Shown here piece after piece: positions 49,092 to 59,632 of a stretch of 64,000 nt of DNA (the first letter of the stretch is position 1; every line of letters begins with the position of its first letter). A program made the translations under genes and the position numbers. Under the pieces are notes generated by a model. It searched no databases. It had not been told where the DNA came from and was given only the letters and a program-made list of their open reading frames with translations. The stretch is from Marsupella aquatica (lineage: Eukaryota > Marchantiophyta). The stretch is taken from NCBI GenBank assembly GCA_973895155.1, contig OZ316897.1, positions 22,754,001 to 22,818,000 on the forward strand. Reading direction: 5' to 3'.

Positions 49092-49779
49092 CCGGTTAGG
49101 AGTCGAGCACAGTGAAGCGACGTACCTGGGTGCCCTTCTGTCACACCCAAACTCGCAACAGGGGCGAATCGATGCATCGATGCTCCCCGTGATGGTTGAT
49201 CGTTCCAGAAATCCTACTGTAGCTCCAGAATCAGTCTGTGGGAGATACGGACCGCCCACATGCAAAATTCTAAGCTGATCGAGAACGAACATCTCCAGAA
49301 TCAGTCCGAATCTGTCCCATGTAAAATTTCACTAAAATAATGAAACTTCAAATGGACAATTGGATATAAAGTCATTATAAAGAATTACATACTTGTCTCA
49401 TAGAAAGGTGAGTTGCATCCGTGGGTGGGTACAAGGTAGTTTAAATTGTTTTGTAAATAAAACTGATTAAGTTCTCACTGAATAGAGGGATGTTTAATAC
49501 CAAAAATGCATATGTGTCATCACATGGTTGGTGTCCTACAACTTTATATAAAATGATTTAGAGGGGTCATATAAATACCCCAAACTTTCACATGTGATAT
49601 ATGGACCTGCTACTACCTTTAGTTAATTTTGGTGAAATATATTATGTGATCAAATTATTTTTATAATTGATTTTTTTAAATTTTGCTGCCATTACAATTA
49701 TAACAAAAATAGTTAAAGTGAAACATTTAGCCATTTATGGAGTCATTTAGTTCTTTGCATTTAAAAAAAAATTATGCCT

Positions 49780-49965
49780 GGACTGTTTTGACAGCATGGA
49801 GTCCCAAATTTTACGCTAAAAATGACACAAATACGTCGAGGCAGTTATTTGATTCACAAAACCTATTGTAATAGTTGTGTTTGTTGCACATGTTGGCGTG
49901 GCATGCTTTGGTGCTTGCTGGGAGTTTAGCAATGGACCCCTCATGGAGTCCGTAAATAAATGAAT
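49780..49965. repeat. Dispersed repeat family member
   Basis: Contains GTTTTGACAGCATGGAGTCCC, ACGCTAAAAATGACACAAA, TTTGATTCACAAAACC, GCGTGGCATGC and GGAGTCCGTAAATAAA in that order. The same blocks occur in the copy at 51.66-51.85 kb and partly at 50.7 kb. Confidence 0.7.
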
Positions 49966-50694
49966 AGCTAGGGTGGGGGGGGGGGGAGAGTAATTCCAAA
50001 AATAATAAAAGGAGGTCGATTGAAACACAAATTAGTTCGTGGACCCCTTGGCTAATAAAATCAGGGGAAAGAGTCGATCTGAGTCGTCTCCATTTCTTAT
50101 CTCCGGAAATCTCGTCCGTCCATCATAATGGCCAATCTATGGCTCAAAAGAAAGATCTCAAATAGATCTATGGATGGGTTCTGTCCGTTTTGCAAATGGG
50201 TTAATACTTTTCAAATGAAAATTAAACAAATCCAAGCCTTCCTAGCCGTCGATTTTGTTGATTTTACGATCTTTGCCGTCCATTTTGTAATGCCTCTAGA
50301 AATCTTATTCATCCATGTTAGAAGGCGATCTAGGGTGCAAAAGAAAGATCTCGATGAGATCTACGACTGGGTATTTTTTGTTTTGAGAATGAGTAAATAG
50401 TTTTGAGTATAAAATTTGATGAACCTTCAATATTCCAGCCATTCCTCCTCCTCGATCTTGGGTTTCTATGTGCTCTTCCTAGCATTAATGGCCGTACAAT
50501 ACGAGAGGTCCTTACATACCGGGAGTTGCGGTTTAACAAGGAAGTTATCAAGTTAGTTATTAGTCATTATTTCTTATATGAAAAATACTTTTTATAAATC
50601 TTTGAATTTAAGTTTTAAAATTGGAAATGTAACTAAAACGGTTACATAGTGACAGTTTTAACCGTCTTGCTCTTTGCATTTCCAATGTTTTTAC

Positions 50695-50790
50695 TTTTCT
50701 TTTTATGGCACGGCGTCCCAAAATTTACACCCAAATTGACACAAACACGAATGAAAACTATAAGTTTGATTCACAAAATCGATGAACCTG
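50695..50790. repeat. Dispersed repeat family member, partial
   Basis: Shares GGCACGGCGTCCCAAAATTT, then AAATTGACACAAACACG and TTTGATTCACAAAATCG with the copies at 49.8 and 51.7 kb, but lacks their right part. Confidence 0.7.
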
Positions 50791-51012
50791 GAGAATGGAA
50801 ACTAGAGTCGTTCTCGGTGAGAGATTTGTAGTTGAGCTTCGGTGATCTGCTAGAGTAGTTGAGGTCGATCAGTCCTAATTGAGCTTTAGTGCTCACCAAA
50901 AACATTCGAATAACAGCGACAAAAACTCGGCAGCTTGGACGTGCATAGATCCTCGATTATCTCCTTATCGTTTTTTCTTTCATTCAATCACTGTTTCTGG
51001 TTTCGTACCGAT

Positions 51013-51300
51013 TCAGATCTCTCGTTTCCTCTTTCAAAATCAGGTGCGAGGCTTTCTCTCGATCTTGTCAATGTCCTTATCGATTCTCTTTGCTTCTCCT
51101 TCTTTCTGCTCGATCTATTTGTTTCTGATTAAGATGTGCTGCGCCTCTTTTTCTGAAATTTGGATCTATCGTTTCCTCTTTCAAAATCAGGTGCGAGGCT
51201 TCCTCTTGATCTTGTCACTGTCCTTATTGATTCTCTTTGCTTCTCCTTCTTTCTGCTCGATCTATTTGTTTCTGATTAAGATGTGATGCGCCTCTTTTCT
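51013..51300. repeat. Tandem duplication, 147-bp period
   Basis: GTTTCCTCTTTCAAAATCAG occurs at 51024 and 51171 and is followed in both by GTGCGAGGCTT and TTGCTTCTCCTTCTTTCTGC. The copies are nearly identical and T/C-rich, so the open frames across them are not convincing. Confidence 0.9.
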
Positions 51301-51659
51301 GTCCTCGATCAGTTCTCATTTTTGCTTTCTTCATTCGGCTTCTGATCTTTTTTGATTTTGTTTCTCCAGCATTCCTCTTTTGCACTTCAAGAGGCGTTTC
51401 TCGAAACTCCTTTCGAGCTTTCCTCTTTTCATTACTTTCATTTCATCAAGAGCCTTCCTCCCTTTCGAAATGTTGATGTGCTTCTTTTGTTCCGACGGTT
51501 TTGTTTCGGCAGTTACAGGAATACAGTTACTTTTAATGTTGAACACTATTTACTTTTATAAAAAAATATTTATAAATTTAAGTAAAGAGAATATGGGTGA
51601 ATGTTTTTAATCTCGTCCTTTGTATCAATAGGTTTGGATGAATTACTTTTAAGTATTTT

Positions 51660-51850
51660 TACATTATGTTTTGACGGCACGGCGCCCATAAAATTACACA
51701 AAAATCGACGTAAACAAGATGGAGAGGAGGTTATTCGATGCGCAAACATGACGAGTCTTGTTTGTTGTGGTTGTTGCTGACGTGGCACGCTGTGGTGCCA
51801 GGAATTTTGGAAGGGACCTATAGTGGGGTCCGTAGATAAAATTGAGAACA
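51660..51850. repeat. Dispersed repeat family member
   Basis: Has TTTTGACGGCACGGCGCCC, AAAATCGACGTAAACAAG, GCTGACGTGGCACGC and GGGGTCCGTAGATAAA. Nearest relative is the copy at 49.8 kb. Confidence 0.7.
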
Positions 51851-52681
51851 GTGGACAGTCAAGGAGTTCTTGAAGGACCTTGAGTATTTATGTTCCTGTC
51901 ATTGGCTTGCCCAATATGGGGCTATGACCATTGTGGAGAGACCGGGAATCTAGACTGCAATTAGGGCGATTGGGGCTGAAGCTTGAGGAAGCTGCACTGA
52001 CTAAGGTGCAAATGCGATGCTTTCTTGTAAAGGATGTAGTTGACTTGGCCTTTCCCTTGGTGCATTGTACATTGTGTTCTACCTAGCATGAGTTTGCTTA
52101 TGGGTGTCTGCCTACTTTGTTTGCATCTTATTGTACCTCTGTGTAGCCATTGTTGTCGACGTTGCCTATACAAACTTGTGTCAATATTACATGAACCAGT
52201 TCCAACGCACCCTGAGCATATTACATTCCATTGCAAAGAAGTGTCAATTGGGTATTATTTAGTGTTGTTGACAAAGCTTGTGAAGGCAAAGACCCCTTTG
52301 CCAGTTCCTAATTTGAATGATTACCCGCCATAGGTAATTGTTGCAAATGCTTTGAACTCTTTGGTGTTTGGCCAACAGATTACATAGAGACAGCAGAAAT
52401 GTGTAATTTGTAGTTTATGATACTTGGAATGGATTCATGATTGGTGCCAATGTCACCAAGACATTTCAGAATGCAAGAATTCAAATGGGATTTCCTTGTA
52501 TTTTCACTAATCATGTTTTAACAACTTTGATTGTATGGAATTGATTTGTGTTCAATAGTCATTATGAGTTCTGACATTCTAATGAAATTATCTGGGGAAT
52601 TATCTTGTCTCTCGGACCGTTTTCATGTAAGATTTGTATGGACTTGCTTTGATTCTTAGGATGTAATATAAGTTTAACATT

Positions 52682-53460
52682 CACTAGTTTCAATTTGTCG
52701 GTCATATATGGTCATGGTTCTAGTCCTATGTCTAGACTACATGTGACTCAGGTAGAGTCAAAATTATGACCAGATGGTCAAAGAATACTTCACTATGCGA
52801 TCGTTAACTAGACTACTAAGTCCAAGCTGGTCATCAAGTTATGACTGTTGTTTATTCAATCATGGTCCTCAATATGACTGACCAGTCTAGCCCAATCTCA
52901 ACATGTCCATGTCATCAACTACCCATAGTCAGCGTGGGTCGCAAATGCTACCATGTACCAATAGATAATAACCTAAGTAAACAAGTCAAATATAATATCC
53001 AAAAGTCTGCTACAATCAAATAAATGACCAAGCATAATTATCCTACACGTCTGTAATGACTTTCAGACCAACTAGTCGTTAGATCAGTCACATTTGTTGA
53101 CTTTTGATATTGAACCATAGCACCAGTCATATGTGCGAAAGGCTACTCTTCCTCACTAACTATTTGTGAATAATTCATACCCCGTCTTGAGTCAACAAAA
53201 TGACTAAGTTTTAGTCATTCTAAGACTGTAGCACTTTCACCTCCGAAAGTGCACAAGTATGGATCTTGTCATTATTAGTCAAACAATGTGTCTTAAAAGC
53301 TAGTCGCAGAGCTGACCACCCAATTTCAGTCACTTTAAATAAGACACTATGTCAGAATTACGATTGGCTTGATACCCCCAAAGTTCAGTCACAAGGAGTC
53401 ATGGGCAGTCCGAGGGGCAGTCCTAAAACCTAGTCACATAACGGGGTGTTTTCTTCTAGT
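52682..53460. mobile_element. Possible non-autonomous CACTA-type element
   Basis: The left end reads CACTAGTTTC and the right end reads GGGGTGTTTTCTTCTAGTA, close to the inverse of a CACTA-family terminus (CACTAGAAGAAAAC) apart from the last base. The interior is dense in short AGTC/GACT and GTCAT motifs in both orientations, typical of subterminal repeats. The two termini match only partly and no clear 3-base target duplication is seen, so the left limit is weak. Confidence 0.35.
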
Positions 53461-54274
53461 AGATCATAGTTACCCTTAAATGTTTTAGTTTTCTCCAATT
53501 TTACCTGTAATTATGTAAATATATTTTATACACAAAGGTTTAAACCTTAACACGACGGTGTGATTCCTGGCTAGAAATCACAGGATTCGACTGGGCAATT
53601 CTTATGTGTGAGCAAACAATTAAAAAATGTACTATTATAAATGAAAAAAACTCATTCACTAATAAAGTTACGCCCTTACAGCTAGCCAAAACCTGGTTAG
53701 TAGAATCCATTTTCAATGGGGAGCCCTCTTTTGGTTGGCAAACTCGCTAGCCATATGGAGTCTTAGAAATGCACTAGGGAGTCCCTACCAACATTCTACT
53801 AGCTATCAAAAATTCTTGTTTGCTTGCATCATAAAATACCTCAAATGGACTTGTTCATAAGAGTGATTTGGCTCCACTTTTTAAGGTCACTACACTTTTC
53901 AGCATGGGACATGAATGAACAACAGCCGGAGAATGAGGCCCTTTTGGAAGTTTGAGGGAAGGTCCACTTTCGAGTTTTGAGCCAGATTTGTTTTTGACTG
54001 AACTGCGTTCAACTATGTGATGGGAGCCAAACAAAGCCCCCAAGATAAGTTCGTCAAAAGTACATACTGGACTGCAATATTGGATTGCAATAGTGGACTT
54101 CTATACAGTTTCCCCCAAAACAAAATCCAATGTATTGTATGATCCATATAGTATTTGTATTCAGGCAAGATCACCATGGCTCTACGTAGACATAGGAAAG
54201 AGATGAAGCGAGCATTTAATGATTTGTCTTTTGTGTTTATTTCATTCTTTTGTTCTTTTTCACTTGTTTGTCTT

Positions 54275-54420
54275 CTTCTCTTTTTTTTCTTTTCTTTTTG
54301 GAAAAGACATCTGTGAAACCCAACCCCATAGAAAGGGATGAGGCAGTCACAACTTTTGAACCCCAAGACCTATGAATTATTACTAAAGTGAGCTACCACA
54401 TAACAATGCCTCTTTGGCAA
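54275..54420 (-). mobile_element. tRNA-derived SINE, copy 2, with 16-base target duplication
   Basis: A perfect direct repeat TTCACTTGTTTGTCTT flanks it at 54259-54274 and 54421-54436. On the minus strand the element starts with GAGGCATTGTTATGTGGTAG (A-box region) and has a B-box-like GGTTCAAAAGTT at 54362-54351. It continues with CCCTTTCTATGGGGTTGGG and ends A-rich. It is related to the copy at 41.4 kb. The undamaged target duplication implies a fairly recent insertion. Confidence 0.85.
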
Positions 54421-54666
54421 TTCACTTGTTTGTCTTAACCTAAGTATATTTAATACTTGCTCTTTATAGTTCAGCCTAATTTGACCAAACCCCCTGTGGT
54501 CACAGACCTGGTTTAATAATCCTTTCGAGTTTGAGCCAGATTTGATTTTTAATAACCCTTTTGAGCCAGGTTTGAAGTGACGGGCAACTTGTTGAGTTGC
54601 CGGGCACGTAAACTCAACATTTGCTGGGCGAAAACGGCCTAAATGCAGGCCGGGCCGGGACAGGCC

Positions 54667-54697
54667 GGGGTCAGGCCGGGACAGGGTCGGGGCGGGG
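54667..54697 (+). promoter_or_regulatory. Potential G-quadruplex
   Basis: Five runs of three or more G (GGGG, GGG, GGG, GGGG, GGGG) are separated by loops of one to seven bases on the plus strand. It lies about 0.5 kb before the GILT start codon, in an otherwise AT-rich neighbourhood. Confidence 0.5.
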
Positions 54698-55070
54698 TGT
54701 GAGCCAGCCGGGGCCGGGAAGTCAAGATCTGCCGGGCCGAGAGAGTCCGGGTAACGAGTTGTCGGTTGACGAACTCGAAAGCCTCTATTTGCCGGGCAAG
54801 TCCAAACCCGACTTTCAAGGGTGAGATTCCGTGGAGAAACCTACAGTACTGTATTCATTTGCTGCCAACGGTGACGGTGATTGTCTCACAAGGTGAAGGT
54901 GCGCGTGGCTCCCTCAGCACCTCGTACCACAATCCCAACACAAAGCTCCAGTCCTGTATGACTATACCCAGCCAGAGGCACAAATGAAATGTGCTGTGTG
55001 TGAAGCTTCTCCAGAGATGAGAGCAGAGGACCTGTTGTGGACTGACTTGAAATCGAATTGAACTGAGCAA

Positions 55071-55133
55071 GAGGCAACGAGGATAGAAGAAGAGGCAACG
55101 AGGATAGAAGAAGAGGCAACGAGGATAGAAGAA
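55071..55133. repeat. Three exact 21-bp repeats in the probable GILT leader
   Basis: The 21-base unit begins GAGGCAACGAGGATAGAAG, at 55071, 55092 and 55113. It ends about 40 bases before the start codon, so it probably lies in the 5' untranslated region. Confidence 0.9.
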
Positions 55134-55174
55134 GAAGAAGAGAAGGTGAGAGGGAGAACTAGCAGCAGAAGAAG

Positions 55175-58100
55175 ATGGAAATGAAGACCTCGTTCCTCGG
55201 GCTGGTCCTCGTCTCGTGTTTCCTAGGTGGGTGGGCTTTTGTTCATTCTCTGCCCAGAATCCATCATCGCTACTTTCTGCCTTCTCTCTGCTGTCAGTTG
55301 GGACCTCGCATTTGATTGTTTCTTGCAATTGTTCTCCGAGCACAGTGAGCTTCCTTCGCCTTTCACGAAGGATCTCGCCTTGAGTCTGTGATTCAATCAA
55401 ATAATGAGACCTTGCAATTTCTCTGCCACTGCTTTGCACCAGAGTGGTGGAGGGTCTGTTTCGCTTCTCTACTGCCCACTTCTTTAAAGTATAGGTCTGT
55501 TGTCTCTTGCGAGGCGGTCCATGTGGTAAGACTCGGAGAGAAAGTGCATCGATGGGGTCTGAAAGAGTGCAGGCTTAGAAGCTGGAGACTTTCAGGGGAG
55601 ACATGGGAGCGTGTGCCTGGGCGACCTCGAAATGGAGCTGAACCTGCTGGCTTGAATTGGAATTTCTGGTGCTTTAATCGGCTAGAATTGTTCTTTCAAG
55701 TGGACACAGTGCCATTGCCTATCATGCAGTGAATTAATTCAGGAGTCCACTAGGCTACTAAAGCCAGTAATGAACGACGATAAGAAGGGACTATTGTACA
55801 CATCACTAGATTTGACCAAGAGCTCTCTGACTCGTGCCACTAGACTTGCAAATTTATCAGGCGACTTCTGCGTGCACCTGACTGTGGATTGTGGATGACC
55901 CCCCTGGGCGTGTGATACCTAGAGCTCCAGGACAGCCACCCAATTGCACTATTGGCAGCTTCATAGTGCTTTTGCAGGCCTGACCAAGGTCTACAGAGTT
56001 ATGCTCTAGATTTGAAAAGAAGAAGTCCGGAAAAATCTATAGATGCGTTTGATCTGTAATGGTGCAAACAAATCCTCGATAGAGATTGATTGACTGAAGA
56101 TAGAAACATTCAGTTTTTAAGCCGTCTCATGTCTATCATTTTTACTTGATATTTGACCGCAAAATTGTTGTGACATTTCCTTCAATTTCACTGCTCAGGT
56201 TTTCTTAATGAGGGCAGAGCTTCATCAGATGGGAAGGTGGCAGTAGATTTTTACTCCGAATCCTTGTGCCCCTACTGCTCCAATTTCGTCGTCAACTATC
56301 TAAGCAAGATCGTGGACAATGGCGTTATTGCCGTTGTTGACTTACGCATCATTCCTTATGGAAATGCACAAGTTTATCCTACCGGTAAAATTGTATGCCA
56401 GGTACTTTCTTGCCATTTTGGTGCCTTGCATTTGACAATATGATCAAGTTTCGAATGAGCGGATTCTTTCTGGGCTATCACCTAGTGAATGCGTTTTTTA
56501 TTTGATTTTAGATTGGGAAAATACTCGATCTTTAGGATTTTGTGCCAGAAGGCCGAGTTTACAGATTTTCTCCGTTCTATCGGGGCGTATGGGAAAAATC
56601 ACTCTGGAAAGGGTCTTAATTTGGAGCTGAATTTGGTTTTCCAGCATGGCGAAGATGAGTGTAAGCTGAACATCATACAAACGTGTGCAATAAAGCTGTT
56701 TCCAGAAGTGGTGCGCTTTCCACCTGACATTGTGTTACCTCGAATGTTGTGGAGTGCAATCAGTTATGGGAAATTGTTATCAATTTTGCTTTTCATGACA
56801 TGATAATCTCCGTTATCTCCAGAAAGATCCAACACGCAAAAACTCTGTGTCTTGCCTGCTTGTAAATGACGATCGAACTCCTGACCAAGCGATCTTTGAT
56901 ATCCCTGTCAAGGGACTTGACTCTTTGGTGGTTGGGGATGTGCAGACTGAGTGGTTCCCCTTCATCCTTTGCTTGGAAAAATTAGTGGAAAACTTGCCAC
57001 GAGAGGAAGTGTATCCAAACTGGAAAACTTGTGCTGAGCCCTCTAATCTCGCTTTGGAACCCCTTGAAAAGTGTTTTGAGGGCCCTCTTGGAGACCAGGT
57101 ACACCTTTTGATCCTGTCCTCTCAAGTTCAAGCAAGCATTTCCACTATGCGATGTAGTTCCTCGTTCATGCAAGGGAACCAAAGATCGCAAACCCATTTT
57201 GCTTTCCAGGAGCGGAGCCCCATTTACATTTTTTATTCTTTAATTAATTATAGACTCTGCTCATTGTGCTGAGTCAGTCATAGCTGTATGCATGTCGGGT
57301 TCATATGACCTGGATGAGCGGGGACAAGGAATGTTGGAATAAATCTTAGTAGATGTTTGCCCCTATACAGAAGTTCCTTCCACTAACAGAGGCTAATGAA
57401 TGTGTTGCTTCCGGCAGTTGGTGAGGGAATTTGGAGCAGAGACAGACAGATTGATCCCCCCTCACAGATACGTACCGTGGGTTGTGGTAGATGGAACACC
57501 TTTGTATGATGTAAGTTACCGCTCCCTCTATCTAGCATTCTGTTGTTTAGCCTTATTACTACTTAGTCTTGCTGCTTGAGTTTGCAGCATAGTCTAAGGA
57601 GAGATCGCAAATAGCATTTACATGTATCGTCTTGGGCCTACCAGCAGTCCTAGGCCTCATTCTTCTCAATGACTTTTTAGATCTCTTTCCATGACCTGTT
57701 GCGAGGGCCAAACTCATGTCTGTGGCAAACTTTGGGATGGCAAGTCCGTAGGGTTGCAAGCTGATGAGACTAAAGCCATATGTCTATCCTATAGGTCAAA
57801 TTGTAGGTTGGGCTGAGTTTGAGGGCCATTTTGGCAAACAAAGATGGGTGAGGACATTGGACAACCAAAACACACACAAAAACAAAAACTGTTGAGAGGC
57901 TGAAGTGAAGGTTGGGAAGCTTTTGATGGAAGACTAATGGAGTTTAGGTTAAGTGTAAGCAAGGTCAAGTGTATGCAACGAGAAGTGTAATTGAGTACAT
58001 AGGCAAAGCTTGTGCGGTAATCTGATCTTTGCTATCTACGGATTTGGTTACTGCAGGACTACGTGTACATTGAGAAGGCTGTGTGCCAAGCTTATAAGGG

Positions 58101-58209
58101 CTCTAATGCACCCAATGTGTGTGAGAGATACAGTGGAGCAGGTAGTGCCATGATCGAAAGTGTTCTCGAAAAAGAAGGGTCTGTTAATGGAGTCTGTGAA
58201 AGAGATTGA
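55175..58209 (+). CDS. GILT-family thiol reductase
   Basis: Six exons with matching phases, 720 coding bases (239 residues): 55175-55226, 56199-56401, 56645-56710, 56946-57098, 57418-57510 and 58057-58209. GILT (gamma-interferon-inducible lysosomal thiol reductase) proteins reduce disulfides in acidic compartments. The N-terminus is a signal peptide (MKTSFLGLVLVSCFLG). The active site CPYC is at residues 41-44 in ESLCPYCSN. The family signature CQHGxxECxxNxxxxC is complete at residues 84-99, split by the second intron. Later landmarks are FILCLEKL, PWVVVDGTPLYD and a Cys-containing C-terminus, about the usual family length. The third intron is open in one frame (KDPTRKNSVSCLLVNDD) but would insert residues absent from the family, so it is treated as intron. 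The exon 3 donor could instead lie three bases earlier. It looks intact and is not obviously connected to diterpenoids. Confidence 0.88.
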
Positions 58210-59377
58210 GCCAATCCTGCCAAGCTTGCTTCACGTTAGGAAATGCAGCTGTTCGTGTGATATGGGCGGAGGGGAAACTCAGTGTCTTTTAAAAATTACC
58301 TTTATGATAGACACTAGCTTCTAGAGCACTACTTTACACCAAGGAAGTGATTTATATAAAGTTGCAATCTCCTTCTGAGATAGAAGTCAATGGAACTTGC
58401 CGAGGTTAGACCTTTCATTTCTTCATTTTACTGGAAACATAAAAGTTCTTCATTTTACTGGAAACGTAAAAGGGAATTGATATATTTGGCTACTATAGAC
58501 TAATCCAAAGCTCAATCTTGAGTATAGTTCATCCAGAATGACTGTAGCCTTTTCATATTGGACAACTGTAGTAAAACTCGCCTAAATTCCCCGAAATGAA
58601 GACGTTTTTCAATAAGAGAAATGTTCGAATGCACATGCTCATCACTTGGATGATGCTCTACGACTCCCCCTCCAACTGTTGCTTTACTTTGATTTACCTT
58701 CAAAAATACCTAACGATAAACATTGAAGGACATTGAATTTCACTTGAAACGTCCAGAAATCCCATTTCTATTAAACTCATGACACTCAATGCTCATCTGA
58801 GATTCCGCTCAGTCATACACTTTGTAAATGTACCAACCAACAGATAGTGTTAAAAGCAATTGTATGTTTTGATAGCTAATTCAAGTACAGTCTTCCCTTG
58901 TCGTTGCCGTCGATATTCAGCCATTGTGGTGGATCGTTCTCGGGAAAATAAGCACTCTGATTTATAGGCGAAGGTGGACCGGTACATTCACACAGTAGCA
59001 CCTCCAGGGTAGCCCGGGAATCACAAAACCTTTGTGGGTCGAGTGGCTACTCAAGTGGCTGGTTGAGATGATTGCCAAGGTACTCTGCTTGCTGGACAGG
59101 CCACGTATAGTGAGTAAACTTGCTGAAACTTTGTAACTAGCATGCATTTTCCATGAGCATGAACGAAGGCGTGAACTGTATACCTCGAGATGATCTAGCA
59201 AGTGGCAAAACTGAACAGTGAAGCGCTTCCCTCTATTTATTTATTCCTCTGAAACATATTCAGAGTATCCAAAGTGATCACTTGTATCGCTACAACGAAA
59301 ATTCATATATACAACTACAAGTGGCCTCCCCCAAAGTGGTGTGAGAAGCCTGACATCCAAGCATCGAGCGCATTTAC
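58210..59377. other. Intergenic stretch
   Basis: This is the 3' region of the GILT gene. A short direct duplication (TTCATTTTACTGGAAAC) occurs near 58422 and 58450. No gene seen. Confidence 0.5.
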
Positions 59378-59632
59378 ATGGCAACACCGCCCTACTGTAC
59401 AAGCCTGAGATCCAATCAGGTCGTGGACCCCGCTCGGAACCATTGGAGTCTGAACGCTGATTTGCCCGAATGGCTGTCCTTTGGGGTTGATAATAACGAT
59501 ATTGCATTCAGGACCGCGAGAAATCAATCACGCTTTAGGAGCGGCACAAATATTGGAGCTTTTTCTCACATCGATACCATTGAAATTTTTGGTTCTGATA
59601 CCCTTCAGTTGTATGGTCTGGGCTGTTACTAA
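59378..59632 (+). CDS. Hypothetical ORF, unrecognised
   Basis: An 84-codon frame, protein-like in its second half (LPEWLSFGVDNNDIAF, then SHIDTIEIFGSDTLQLYG), ends in a stop at 59632. The first 25 residues look less natural, and a CAG just before GTCGTGG could act as a splice acceptor or donor, so only part may be coding. No family is recognised, and a minus-strand frame overlaps it. It may be one exon of a small gene or chance. Confidence 0.25.
   Translation: MATPPYCTSLRSNQVVDPARNHWSLNADLPEWLSFGVDNNDIAFRTARNQSRFRSGTNIGAFSHIDTIEIFGSDTLQLYGLGCY

Larger units (their letters stand above)
49092..54274. other. Repeat-rich intergenic region after CPS/KS
   Basis: No gene supported. It holds dispersed repeat copies, a 147-bp tandem duplication and a possible CACTA-type non-autonomous element (each listed). 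Short open frames near 50.1-51.5 kb and 52.0-52.3 kb show no recognisable content. Confidence 0.5.
54437..55174. other. Upstream region of the GILT gene
   Basis: Contains a GC-rich patch with G-runs (54640-54780) and three exact 21-bp repeats (55071-55133) just before the start codon. No other gene is supported. Confidence 0.5.

Noticed and set aside
56711-56945. Open frame KDPTRKNSVSCLLVNDD in GILT intron 3
   Set aside because: It is absent from the GILT family and is bounded by good GT and AG sites; treated as intron, though a retained-intron form cannot be excluded.
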